From NCBI GenBank assembly GCA_965116865.1, contig OZ220727.1, positions 186,001-250,000 on the forward strand: a stretch of 64,000 nt of DNA, read 5' to 3'. Position 1 is the first letter of the stretch. Each line of letters opens with the position of its first letter. Source of the stretch: Aldehydirespirator sp965116865. Lineage in GTDB: Bacteria > Actinomycetota > Acidimicrobiia > Acidimicrobiales > Aldehydirespiratoraceae. The notes beneath the pieces are model-generated. The model did not search any database. It saw nothing but the letters and a program-made list of their open reading frames with translations, and had not been told where the DNA came from. This document shows positions 55,287 to 63,910 of this stretch, piece after piece. Both the position numbers and the translations under genes were made by a program.

Positions 55287-56384
55287 GTGGGCGCGTTCCT
55301 TAAGATCACAGACATCCACAGGGCCTATCCCGCGGCGCGCAAGAGGGGTGCTTCCCACAATGTGCTGACCGGAGCTGTCTTGGATGTGGCCTTCGATGTG
55401 GTGCTGCACGAGTTGGCTCGTCACGATCTATACACGACCTGCGACCTGGTGTTCAAAGGCGGCACTGCGCTTCGCAAGTTCGACATCGGGCACAAGGGGC
55501 GATTCTCGTTCGATCTCGACTTCAATACCTCAGAGCCAATAGACGCCGTGGCGGGGATCGTTGACGAGGCCCTCGGAGCCATGCCGGACTGTGGCTTCCG
55601 GATGCACCTACGCGAACGTCGAGGCCACTACTTGCTGGTGGTGCAGTCCGATCTGCTGCCGGGTGCCGAGTACGAAGCGAAGATCGACTTCTCGCAGCGC
55701 GGCGCATGCCTTCAGCCGCGGATCATCTCGCCTCGTGAGCATCCCTTGAGCGCCTCCTATCCGTTCGACATGGACTTCAAGGTGCCAGTGATCGACTTGG
55801 ATGAGAACATCGCTGAGAAGTTGACGCGATGGCGAATCAAGCCGATCGTGCGAGACCTCTACGACGTCTCTGAGCTGGCTGGACGCGTCAGCGACCCAGC
55901 ACAGGTCGCAGCCATGTATGTCCTGAAGGCTTACCGTGCTTGGTCAGCGACACCGCCCAACCGAAGAATTCCGCCTCCGGCTGTTCCGCTCATGGACACA
56001 CTGGAGCGCACCACAGAATCGTCGTTCGATCTGAGCGAGCTGACGATGCCTTCCGCACCATCAGACGCCGAGAAGAAGCGGATCATCAAGCAACGACTGC
56101 AACGGCTGGCCGGGCTGTTCGACCAGCTGGACATCCATGTGCGAAGCGAGAGCCTGCAACGCTTTGCATCCAACACCGACGGCAGCCTGCTGCACGAGGC
56201 AGAGAACGCGCTGGAGAGCATGGACACCGTCGGGTACCTGTCGGGACCGCCCGGACATGGACTGGGCCTCATCAGGACAGACACGCTGGGCTTCACAGGT
56301 GGGGGTGAAGTGCCCATCGTCGCCTCCTGTCGACGACGACGACAGCCACAATACCCCCACAACAACACAAACGCGAAGAACTAA
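55287..56384 (+). CDS. AbiEii/MenA-like nucleotidyltransferase toxin
   Basis: The protein of 365 residues has the AbiEii signature LVFKGGTALRKF followed by GRFSFDLDFNTSE, the nucleotidyltransferase GG(T/S)-x…-D-x-D site, and later DFKVPVIDLDENIAEKLTRW and VRDLYDVSELA. Enzymes of this type modify tRNA or other targets with nucleotides and are held in check by AbiEi. GTG 55287 follows the antitoxin stop closely. The last 20 residues (RRRRQPQYPHNN…) look unrelated and may come from a read-through into IS-end-like sequence (56370-56400). Confidence 0.85.
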   Translation: MGAFLKITDIHRAYPAARKRGASHNVLTGAVLDVAFDVVLHELARHDLYTTCDLVFKGGTALRKFDIGHKGRFSFDLDFNTSEPIDAVAGIVDEALGAMPDCGFRMHLRERRGHYLLVVQSDLLPGAEYEAKIDFSQRGACLQPRIISPREHPLSASYPFDMDFKVPVIDLDENIAEKLTRWRIKPIVRDLYDVSELAGRVSDPAQVAAMYVLKAYRAWSATPPNRRIPPPAVPLMDTLERTTESSFDLSELTMPSAPSDAEKKRIIKQRLQRLAGLFDQLDIHVRSESLQRFASNTDGSLLHEAENALESMDTVGYLSGPPGHGLGLIRTDTLGFTGGGEVPIVASCRRRRQPQYPHNNTNAKN

Positions 56385-56674
56385 TCACTCGAGACACTAG
56401 CCCATTTCACCAATTCTGTAGGTCAGCGCGGCGCGAAACCGGGGAGGCGCCGCCCAGCAAGCGAATCCGTGCCCAGCTTCGCGAGGCGCGCAACCTTCTG
56501 GCGGTTCACCGTGATCAGCGACTTGAAGGTTGTCCAGCTTGTGCAGTCGGCTCCTGCAACGAGTGCCTGGCTCGGTTGTCGGCCGGCCGATTCGCAGGCG
56601 GCCCTCGATGCAGGCAAGCCGCTCCAAGTTGCGTGCGGCTTGGAGCGGCTGTCGGCGACTGAGGACGGCGCCGT
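56385..56674. other. intergenic region, probable IS630-end remnant
   Basis: AATCACTCGAGACACTAG at its left edge resembles the end of the type 2 IS630 (GACTCAGGACACTAG), suggesting a lost element at the right border of the island. The remainder is a GC-rich stretch in which a short reverse ORF exists but shows no convincing family features. Confidence 0.45.
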
Positions 56675-57136
56675 TCAGCGCACCGGGAAGAAGATGTCGG
56701 TGCGCCACCTCGACTGGTCGGGCTCGGCTGCGGGGTCGTTCACATAGACCTCCCAGGGCGAGCCCGCGGCTTCGAACCCCTGGGACTCCATCCATGCCGT
56801 CAGCGCCATCCAGGTCTGGGGGAGGCCGTCGTACGGTCCGAGGTGGGTGACGGTCGCGGCCCTCCCGGCGGGGAGCTCTCCGGGTCGGACACGACCCTCG
56901 CCGGGCGTCGGCGACGCCACCGGGATGGCGCATTCGAGTTCGACGGTCTCTCCCGGCGGCGAGTGGTACAGGGCCAGGGGCATCCCGGCGGGCTCCTGAC
57001 CACTCTGCGCGATGTGAGCGCTCAGTTCGCCGAACAGCGGGCCCATGGCGTTGCCGATCTCGCTCATCGCGACGGTCGTGCGAATGCCCACTATGGGCTG
57101 AGCTTCAAGCTGCCTCACCCCGAACGTCGTCGTCAT
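56675..57136 (-). CDS. GyrI-like small-molecule-binding protein
   Basis: The 153-residue protein reads VRQLEAQPIVGIRTTVAMSEIGNAMGPLFGEL, PLALYHSPPGETVELECAIPV, and later PAGRAATVTHLGPYDGLPQTWMALTAWMESQGFE followed by WEVYVNDP and DIFFPVR. This is the GyrI-like/effector-binding fold seen alone or at the end of AraC and MerR regulators. It likely binds small ligands; no partner is adjacent. Its start faces the dapA upstream region. Confidence 0.82.
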   Translation of the reverse strand: MTTTFGVRQLEAQPIVGIRTTVAMSEIGNAMGPLFGELSAHIAQSGQEPAGMPLALYHSPPGETVELECAIPVASPTPGEGRVRPGELPAGRAATVTHLGPYDGLPQTWMALTAWMESQGFEAAGSPWEVYVNDPAAEPDQSRWRTDIFFPVR

Positions 57137-57370
57137 CGTTGCTGTCCTCCCATGCTGTCGACCAGCGGTCTTGCTGCGCGGCGGCCGAGCCCGGCTGCCT
57201 CAGCCGCTGACCGTAGGCAAGCTCTGCCGGTGGATGCAAGCCCGTTCAGCAAGAGCCGTGGGCTGAGACGGATCGGGCTTGCCTCCGATGTCGGCGCAGC
57301 GAGCAGCCACCACCAGACGTTCCGGACCGCCGCAGCTGCATGCGCATCAACGGACCCGGTGCCGTCGGCG

Positions 57371-57635
57371 TGAGGGATGGACGGTCTCTTGACGGTCACG
57401 GGCCGCGGGGCATCCCGACGCGGAACGCTCCGGCGGGTCGGCGTGAGGGATGGACGGTCTCTTGACGGTCACGGGCCGCGGGGCATCCCGACGCGGAACG
57501 CTCCGGCGGGTCGGCGTGAGGGATGGACGGTCTCTTGACGGTCACGGGCCGCGGGGCATCCCGACGTGGAACGTTCCGGCGGGTCGGCGTGAGGGATGGA
57601 CGGTCTCTTGACGGTCACGGGCTAGGGTTGTGAGC
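57371..57635 (+). repeat. 73-bp tandem repeat upstream of dapA (3.6 copies)
   Basis: Units start at 57371, 57444, 57517 and 57590 (TGAGGGATGGACGG…). The last, partial unit ends in TTGACGGTCACGGGC directly before TAGGGT and the dapA start, so each full unit carries a copy of the sequence just upstream of the putative dapA -10 box, but with CGCGGGGC replacing the TAGGGT part. Confidence 0.93.
57623..57628 (+). promoter_or_regulatory. probable -10 box of dapA (leaderless)
   Basis: TAGGGT lies eight bases before the dapA ATG (57637). A TTGACG is present but only nine bases upstream, too close to serve as its -35. No ribosome binding site precedes the ATG, so a leaderless mRNA is likely. Confidence 0.45.
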
Positions 57636-57636
57636 C

Positions 57637-58647
57637 ATGGGCCGGTTCGGACGCGTGCTCACCGCGATGGTGACGCCATTCACCGAGGACGGGGCGCTCG
57701 ACCTGGGGGGAGCGGCCCGCCTCGCCCGGTGGCTGGCCGCCAACGGCAGCGAGGGTCTGGTGGTGGCCGGGACCACCGGCGAGAGTCCGACCCTGACCCA
57801 CTCCGAGCAGGCCGATCTGGTGGCCGCGGTGGTGGCCGCGGCGGATGTGCCGGTCGTGGCCGGCGCCGGCAGCAACGACACCCGCGCCGCCATCGACCTC
57901 ACCGAGCGCTGCGCCGGCGCCGGCGCGGACGGGATACTGCATGTGGCCGGCTACTACAACCGCCCGTCGCAGGCCGGCCTGGACGCCCATTTCCGGCACT
58001 GCGCGGCCGCGACCGACCTTCCCACCATCATCTACGACATACCGGGGCGCACCGGCCGCAAGATCGCCGTCGAGACCCTGGTGCGGTTGGCTCACGAGGT
58101 CCCCAACATCGTCGCGCTGAAAGACGCGGCCGGCTCTCCCGCAGAGACGGCCCGGTTGCTGGCGATGGCGCCGGACGGCTTCGAGGTGTACTCCGGCGAC
58201 GACTCGCTCACCTTGCCGCTGATGTCGATCGGCGCGGTCGGTGTCATCGGCGTGGCCACCCATTGGGCCGGCCGCGAGACGGCGGCCATGCTCGACGCGT
58301 TCGAGAGCGGCCGGGTGGCGGAGGCGGCCGCCATCAATCGCAGCCTGCTCGACTCCTACGACTTCGAGACCGGCGACGCGGCGCCCAATCCTGTGCCCAC
58401 CAAGTGCATGATGCGGGTGATGGGACTCCCGGCGGGGCCGTGCCGCCTGCCCATGGGACCGGAGCCCGTCGGCTTGGAGGACCGGGCCAGGGAGGTTCTC
58501 GCCGCGCTGCGCGGCTCCGCGCCGCCGGCCGTTCCTGAGGTCGCAACGGCAGAGGCGGCCGCTCCTGAGGTCGCAACGGCCGAGGCGGCCGCTCCTGCGG
58601 TCGTGCCGGCCGAGGCGGTCGTGCCGGCCGCGCCGGTCGCGGGCTAG
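57637..58647 (+). CDS. dapA: 4-hydroxy-tetrahydrodipicolinate synthase
   Basis: The enzyme condenses pyruvate with aspartate semialdehyde in lysine/diaminopimelate synthesis. Key features are AGTTGE (44-49, Thr46-Thr47), YY at 106-107, IIYDIPGRTG with Tyr133, and the Schiff-base lysine in IVALKDAAG (Lys162). After about residue 288 a 48-residue Ala/Pro/Val tail with two copies of a ten-residue unit PEVATAEAAA extends the usual length (about 295) to 336. The tail is encoded by 30-bp repeats (58534-58636). rnj follows 9 bases later. Confidence 0.95.
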   Translation: MGRFGRVLTAMVTPFTEDGALDLGGAARLARWLAANGSEGLVVAGTTGESPTLTHSEQADLVAAVVAAADVPVVAGAGSNDTRAAIDLTERCAGAGADGILHVAGYYNRPSQAGLDAHFRHCAAATDLPTIIYDIPGRTGRKIAVETLVRLAHEVPNIVALKDAAGSPAETARLLAMAPDGFEVYSGDDSLTLPLMSIGAVGVIGVATHWAGRETAAMLDAFESGRVAEAAAINRSLLDSYDFETGDAAPNPVPTKCMMRVMGLPAGPCRLPMGPEPVGLEDRAREVLAALRGSAPPAVPEVATAEAAAPEVATAEAAAPAVVPAEAVVPAAPVAG

Positions 58648-58656
58648 CCGGTCGCA

Positions 58657-60315
58657 GTGGCTGCGCCCGTTGCCGTCACCTTCCTGGGCGGCTTGGGAGA
58701 GATAGGACGGAACTGCGCGGTCATCGAGACAGCCGGCCGCCGGGTCCTTCTCGACTGCGGGCGCATGTTCGCCGGCGACGACCTGCCCGGCGTCGACTCG
58801 GTGCTGCCCGACTTCGACTGGCTGCTGGGCCGCGGGGGCGTCGAGGCGTGCGTCGCCACCCACGCCCACGAGGACCACATCGGTGCTCTCCCGTATCTGC
58901 TCGAGCACTTGTCGTTCCCTGTCTACGGGTCGGCGTTCACGCTGGGCCTAGTGCGGCACAAGCTAGCCGAGGCGGGCCTGCTCGACCGGGCCGAACTGTG
59001 CGAGGTCCACGATGGGGACCGCTTCCGGGCGGGGCCGTTCCAGTGTGAGGCGATGCCCGTCACCCATTCGGTGCCCGGAGGGCTCATCACGGCCTTCTCC
59101 ACACCGCAGGGAGTGATCCTGCACTCCAGCGACTTCAAGCTCGACCTCACGCCGGTGGACGGCCGCCGCACCGCGCTCTCCCGGATCGGGGCGCTGGCCG
59201 ACGACCCGGGAGTCAGGCTCCTGCTGGCCGACTCGACCAACGCCGACGCGCCCGGGTCGTCGAGCTCGGAACGAGACGTGGGGGACGTCCTGCACGATGT
59301 GATCGCCCGCCAGAAGGGTCGCCGGGTGGTCGTCGGGGCGTTCGCCAGCCACATCCACCGGATCCAGCAGGTGATGGACGCAGCGGTCGCCGCGGGCCGC
59401 ACGGTCGCGACGCTGGGACTGTCGATGCAGCGCAACGTCAGGCTGGCCCGCGAACTGGGCCTGCTGCGCGTGCCCGACCACGCCCTGCGCGACATCACCG
59501 ACCTCGAGGGGCTCGATCCGGCGCGGGTGCTGATCGTCTGCACCGGATCGCAGGGCGAGTCCCGGGCCGCGCTGGCCCAGATGGCCGAGGGCGCCGGCAA
59601 GTGGGTCGAGATCGGCGCCGACGACACGGTGATCTTCAGTTCGCACCCGATCCCCGGCAACGAGGCCGCAATCGGAGCGGTGCGCAACGGGCTGGCCCGC
59701 CGGGGCGCCCGGGTGCTGCACACCGGCAACCTGGACGTGCACACCTCCGGCCACGGCAAGCAGCAGGAGCTGAGGGTCCTGCACTCGGTGGCGTCGCCGG
59801 AGTGGTTCGTTCCGGTCCACGGCGAGTACGAGCATCTGGTGGCCCATGCCCGGCTGGCCCGCGGGATGGGGATGGCCGGCGAGCGGGTGGTGCTGTGCAC
59901 CGACGGCGACCGAATCGAGCTGAACGACTCCGGCCTGCGGCTGTCGCGATCGGTGGGCGGCGGCCACCTCTACGTGGACGGGACGGTCGGGGATCTGGGC
60001 TCGAAGGTCCTTGACGAGCGCCGCAAACTCGGCGGCGACGGCTTCGTGGCCGTGGTGGTCGGCGTCGACCTGGAGCGGGGCGTGCCGGTGTCGAGTCCTC
60101 AGGTCATGTCACGGGGGTGGGTCGAGCAGCCGGCGCTGGCGGGACACGAGGCAGCCGTGGGCGACGCGGTCGAGGCGGAAGTCGCATCGGCGCTGACCGC
60201 CGGCGACCGCGACAGCGACGCGCTGGCGGACCTGGTGCTGCGAACCGCCCGACGCGTCTCGCGGGAGCGCACCCGCCGCCGCCCGATGGTCGTCCCCGTC
60301 GTCGTCGAGGCCTGA
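58657..60315 (+). CDS. rnj: ribonuclease J
   Basis: This 552-residue metallo-beta-lactamase/beta-CASP ribonuclease processes and degrades RNA with endo- and 5' exonuclease activity. The N-terminus has FLGGLGEIGRNC and the metal motif THAHEDHIG (His69, His71, Asp73, His74); later come PVTHSVPGG, LLLADSTNAD, the beta-CASP motifs in TGSQGESRAAL and SSHPIPGNE, and HTSGHGKQQEL and FVPVHGEYEHL. The GTG at 58657 starts the conserved protein. The dapA-rnj-ftsK order is common in Actinomycetota. Confidence 0.95.
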   Translation: MAAPVAVTFLGGLGEIGRNCAVIETAGRRVLLDCGRMFAGDDLPGVDSVLPDFDWLLGRGGVEACVATHAHEDHIGALPYLLEHLSFPVYGSAFTLGLVRHKLAEAGLLDRAELCEVHDGDRFRAGPFQCEAMPVTHSVPGGLITAFSTPQGVILHSSDFKLDLTPVDGRRTALSRIGALADDPGVRLLLADSTNADAPGSSSSERDVGDVLHDVIARQKGRRVVVGAFASHIHRIQQVMDAAVAAGRTVATLGLSMQRNVRLARELGLLRVPDHALRDITDLEGLDPARVLIVCTGSQGESRAALAQMAEGAGKWVEIGADDTVIFSSHPIPGNEAAIGAVRNGLARRGARVLHTGNLDVHTSGHGKQQELRVLHSVASPEWFVPVHGEYEHLVAHARLARGMGMAGERVVLCTDGDRIELNDSGLRLSRSVGGGHLYVDGTVGDLGSKVLDERRKLGGDGFVAVVVGVDLERGVPVSSPQVMSRGWVEQPALAGHEAAVGDAVEAEVASALTAGDRDSDALADLVLRTARRVSRERTRRRPMVVPVVVEA

Positions 60316-60504
60316 CCGGCGAAGGTCTCGGAGCCGGCGCGGCGGCGACCAGCGAATGGGCTGCCCGTCGGCGTCGGGGGCTCGCGGCACGAAGGCTGTG
60401 ATCAAGGCGTGGCAGGCCCTCGAGCGAAGGCGCCGCAACGCTTCTTCACCTTCTCCTCGATGCGGACACCGCGACCAAAGTGTGGCAGGCCCCCGTGCGA
60501 ACGG
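60316..60504. other. spacer with a degenerate two-copy repeat
   Basis: No gene is supported. A short segment GTGGCAGGCCC(T/C)CG(A/T)GCGAA is present twice, near 60409 and 60484, about 75 bases apart. Confidence 0.45.
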
Positions 60505-61355
60505 CTGTCCGCTGCTACCGGGGGTTCGCGGGGGTGTCGGGCGCCGCTGGCAGTGTCGCCGTGGCGTGGCGGCGGGGCGGGCTCCACGGTTCGCGGGGGT
60601 GTCGGGTGCCGCTGGCAGTGTCGCCGTGGCGTGGCGGCGGGGCGGGCTCCACGGTTCGCGGGGGTGTCGGGTGCCGCTGGCAGTGTCGCCGTGGCGTGGC
60701 GGCGGGGCGGGCTCCACGGTTCGCGGGGGTGTCGGGTGCCGCTGGCAGTGTCGCCGTGGCGTGGCGGCTGTCCGCTGCTACCGGGGGTTCGCGGGGGTGT
60801 CGGGTGCCGCTGGCAGTGTCGCCGTGGCGTGGCGGCGGGGCGGGCTCCACGGTTCGCGGGGGTGTCGGGTGCCGCTGGCAGTGTCGCCGTGGCGTGGCGG
60901 CGGGGCGGGCTCCACGGTTCGCGGGGGTGTCGGGTGCCGCTGGCAGTGTCGCCGTGGCGTGGCGGCGGGGCGGGCTCCACGGTTCGCGGGGGTGTCGGGT
61001 GCCGCTGGCAGTGTCGCCGTGGCGTGGCGGCGGGGCGGGCTCCACGGTTCGCGGGGGTGTCGGGTGCCGCTGGCAGTGTCGCCGTGGCGTGGCGGCTGTC
61101 CGCTGCTACCGGGGGTTCGCGGGGGTGTCGGGTGCCGCTGGCAGTGTCGCCGTGGCGTGGCGGCGGGGCGGGCTCCACGGTTCGCGGGGGTGTCGGGTGC
61201 CGCTGGCAGTGTCGCCGTGGCGTGGCGGCGGGGCGGGCTCCACGGTTCGCGGGGGTGTCGGGTGCCGCTGGCAGTGTCGCCGTGGCGTGGCGGCGGGGCG
61301 GGCTCCACGGTTCACGGGGCTGTCGGACGCCACTGGTAGCGTCTCCGTCCATGGC
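60505..61355 (+). repeat. 65/68-bp tandem repeat upstream of ftsK (12 units plus a diverged one)
   Basis: TTCGCGGGGGTGTCGG marks units at 60526, 60591, 60656, 60721, 60789, 60854, 60919, 60984, 61049, 61117, 61182, 61247 and 61312. Most are 65 bp; three junctions carry the 68-bp variant with CTGTCCGCTGCTACCGGGG, giving a higher-order pattern. The last unit is diverged and contains the real -10-like TAGCGT and the ftsK ATG; in the others these positions read CAGTGT and GTGGCG. Units have no spacers, so this is not a CRISPR. Confidence 0.95.
61337..61342 (+). promoter_or_regulatory. probable -10 box of ftsK (leaderless)
   Basis: TAGCGT lies eight bases before the ATG at 61351 with no ribosome binding site between. 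The matching position in each upstream repeat unit reads CAGTGT followed by GTGGCG. Confidence 0.4.
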
Positions 61356-63837
61356 GACCAGAGATGCCGATTCCGGGTCTCGCGGGGCGAAGGGGCCGGC
61401 AGCGGGCAGGTGGGCCGCCCGCCGGGGCTCTGCCGCGGTCGGCTCCGTGGTGGGCCGCCATTGGCGGGACATATGGGGGCTGGCCGCGGTCGTGGCCGGT
61501 CTCCTGGTGGCTGGAAGCGTCTGGTTCTCGGAGGCCGGTCCGCTGGGCGAGGGCGTGGACGTCGCTCTCGCCGCCTCCTTCGGCTTGGCGCGAGCGGCTT
61601 TTCCGGTGGGACTGGCCGTGACGGGGGCCGCGGCGCTGTGGGACGGCCGCCGCGACGGCGCGGCGGGACGCGCCAGCGAGCGTGTCGACGGCGACCCGCC
61701 CGCCGGCCGCTCGCGGGTCGAGCGGTCCGACTCGGTGGCCGGGACGGTGCTGGGCGGCCTCCTGCTGCTGGTGTCGTCCACGGGCATGCTGCACCTGTTC
61801 AGAGGCCGCCCCGGCCTGGGCGACGGGGTGGACGAGCTCGGCGCCGCCGGCGGTGCTCTGGGAGTCGGTATCGGCGGCCTCCTGCACGCCTTGACTGCAT
61901 TGTGGGGATCGGTGCTGCTGCTCGTGTTCGTGGGACTGGTCGGCATCATCGTCGTCACCGGGCTCACTGTGGGGTCGGTGCTGGCCGCTCTGGCCGGTGT
62001 GCTGGGACCGTTGTGGCGGCTGCTGCGAGGCGCGGCCGCCAACCTGTTCAGCGACCTCAGCGACGCCGGGCAGAACCCGGCCGGTCCGGCACCGGAGGGC
62101 ACGCATCCCCGCGGCCGCCCCTGTTCGACCTCGCTCGGCGACGGCGGCGCCCCGACCGAAGCGGAGGCGCCCGTCGCCCTGCCCGAGCCGGCGCCGTTCA
62201 AGGAGATCCCCTCCCCAGCGCTCGCGGCCGCCGCGAACGGCGCCCTCGCCGCCTCGGCTGCGGGCCGCAAGGGCCGTGCCGTGCGATCCGAGCGCTCCAG
62301 GTGGGCGCTGCCGGATGTCGGTCTGCTCGGCGCGACCGTGTCGATGGAGATCGACAAGGCCGAGGCAGCCGAACGCGGCCGTCTCCTGCAGGCCACGCTG
62401 GCCCGTTTCGACGTGCCCACGCTTCTGCTCGAACCCGTGGTCGGGCCGACCGTGACCCGTTTCGTGCTGGAACTCGGCGAAGGGGTTCGGGTGTCGAAGC
62501 TCGAGAGCCTCCGCAAGGACATCGCCTTGGCCATGGCCTCGCCCGATGTGCGCATTCTGGCGCCGATACCGGGCCGGCGGGCCATCGGAGTGGAGGTCCC
62601 CAACCTCGACCGGCAGGTCGTGCATCTCGGCGACGTGCTGCGGTCGAAGGAGGCGGCCGACGCCGAGCACCCCCTCGAAGTGGCCGTCGGCAGGGACATT
62701 AACGGCCACGCCATCATGATGAACCTGGCGACCACGCCGCACCTGCTGATCGCCGGGGCCACCGGCGCCGGCAAGTCGTCGTGCCTCAACTCGCTGATCA
62801 CCTCGGTGCTGATGCGCTCCACCCCCGAGGACGTGCGGATGATCCTGGTCGATCCCAAGCGGGTCGAGATGGGCCAGTACGACCGCGTCCCGCACCTGCT
62901 GACCGCGCCGGTCACCGATCCCCGCAAAGCGGCCAACGCGCTCAGCTGGGCCGTGCGGGAGATGGAGCGGCGTTACGACCTGCTCCACGAGACCAGCTTC
63001 CGCGACATCGCCGGCTACAACGCGGCCGTCGACGCCGACACGCTCGATCCCCCTGTCGGAACCCGGGGTCCCGACGGCGGGCCTCTGCGGTACCGGCGCC
63101 TGCCGTTCGTGCTGGTGGTGGTGGACGAGCTCGCCGACCTGATGATGGTGGCCGCCCGCGACGTGGAGGAGTCGATCGCCCGCATCGCGCAGATGGCCCG
63201 AGCGGTGGGCATCCACTTGGTGATCGCCACCCAGCGGCCGTCGGTGAACGTCATCACCGGCGTCATCAAGGCCAACATCCCGGCCAGGCTGGCGTTCGCG
63301 GTGTCGAGCCTGACCGACTCGCGGGTGATCCTCGACCAGCCGGGCGCCGAGCGGCTCGTCGGCCAGGGAGACATGCTGTACCTCGGCCCGTCGTCGTCCG
63401 CGCCCCACCGCATCCAGGGCTGCTGGGTCACAGAGGCCGAGGTCCGCGCGGTGGTGGGCGTCTGGGTCGATCAGGCGCCCGACTTCGACGACGACCCCTC
63501 GGTCGCCACCGAGGGCGCCCCCGCTTCGGGGCCCGCCGACACGCCGCCGCCGGATCTGGGCGGCGCGCCGATCATGCCGGCGAGCATCACCGAGGCCCCT
63601 CCGCCAGACCCCGACGACGGCGGCGACGAACTGCTTGACGCGGCCATGGCGCTGGTGGTCGAGACGCAGCTAGGTTCCACTTCGATGCTCCAGCGCCGGC
63701 TGCGTGTGGGGTTCGCCAGGGCGGGGAGGATCATGGACCTGCTGGAGCAGAGCGGCGTGGTGGGACCTTCCACCGGCTCGAAAGCCCGCGAGGTGCTCAT
63801 CAGCCCCGAAGAGTTCGAGAGCAGGCAGGCCGGCTGA
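61351..63837 (+). CDS. ftsK: DNA translocase FtsK/SpoIIIE
   Basis: This 828-residue septal DNA pump clears chromosome ends during division. The first 230 residues hold about four membrane segments (such as LAAVVAGLLVAGSVWF and LLLLVFVGLVGIIVVTGLTV). After an Ala/Pro-rich linker come the motor domain with Walker A GATGAGKSS (about 468-476), Walker B VLVVVDELADLMMV (near 588-601) and ATQRPSVNVITG, and a C-terminal gamma winged helix (TSMLQRRLRVGFARAGRIMDLLEQSGVVGP). ATG 61351 is chosen because the frame upstream only translates the tandem repeats. Confidence 0.94.
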   Translation: MATRDADSGSRGAKGPAAGRWAARRGSAAVGSVVGRHWRDIWGLAAVVAGLLVAGSVWFSEAGPLGEGVDVALAASFGLARAAFPVGLAVTGAAALWDGRRDGAAGRASERVDGDPPAGRSRVERSDSVAGTVLGGLLLLVSSTGMLHLFRGRPGLGDGVDELGAAGGALGVGIGGLLHALTALWGSVLLLVFVGLVGIIVVTGLTVGSVLAALAGVLGPLWRLLRGAAANLFSDLSDAGQNPAGPAPEGTHPRGRPCSTSLGDGGAPTEAEAPVALPEPAPFKEIPSPALAAAANGALAASAAGRKGRAVRSERSRWALPDVGLLGATVSMEIDKAEAAERGRLLQATLARFDVPTLLLEPVVGPTVTRFVLELGEGVRVSKLESLRKDIALAMASPDVRILAPIPGRRAIGVEVPNLDRQVVHLGDVLRSKEAADAEHPLEVAVGRDINGHAIMMNLATTPHLLIAGATGAGKSSCLNSLITSVLMRSTPEDVRMILVDPKRVEMGQYDRVPHLLTAPVTDPRKAANALSWAVREMERRYDLLHETSFRDIAGYNAAVDADTLDPPVGTRGPDGGPLRYRRLPFVLVVVDELADLMMVAARDVEESIARIAQMARAVGIHLVIATQRPSVNVITGVIKANIPARLAFAVSSLTDSRVILDQPGAERLVGQGDMLYLGPSSSAPHRIQGCWVTEAEVRAVVGVWVDQAPDFDDDPSVATEGAPASGPADTPPPDLGGAPIMPASITEAPPPDPDDGGDELLDAAMALVVETQLGSTSMLQRRLRVGFARAGRIMDLLEQSGVVGPSTGSKAREVLISPEEFESRQAG

Positions 63838-63910
63838 GATGGCTGTCCGTCGGAACCCGGTCTCGCTTCCTGTACGTCCGTCCGCCGGACCCGGCACTCG
63901 GTCCGGCATG

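Noticed and set aside
56423..56617. Short reverse ORF in the right border region
   Set aside because: It is short and has no recognisable family features.
57137..57636. Lysine riboswitch before dapA
   Set aside because: The space is taken by the 73-bp tandem units, and no conserved lysine-aptamer pattern was seen; the gene appears leaderless.
60505..61355. CRISPR array
   Set aside because: Units are directly contiguous with no unique spacers, and no cas gene is present in the window.
60402..62936. 844-codon minus-strand frame across the array and ftsK
   Set aside because: It translates the tandem units on the wrong strand and then runs antisense to ftsK; compositionally it is a repeat artefact.
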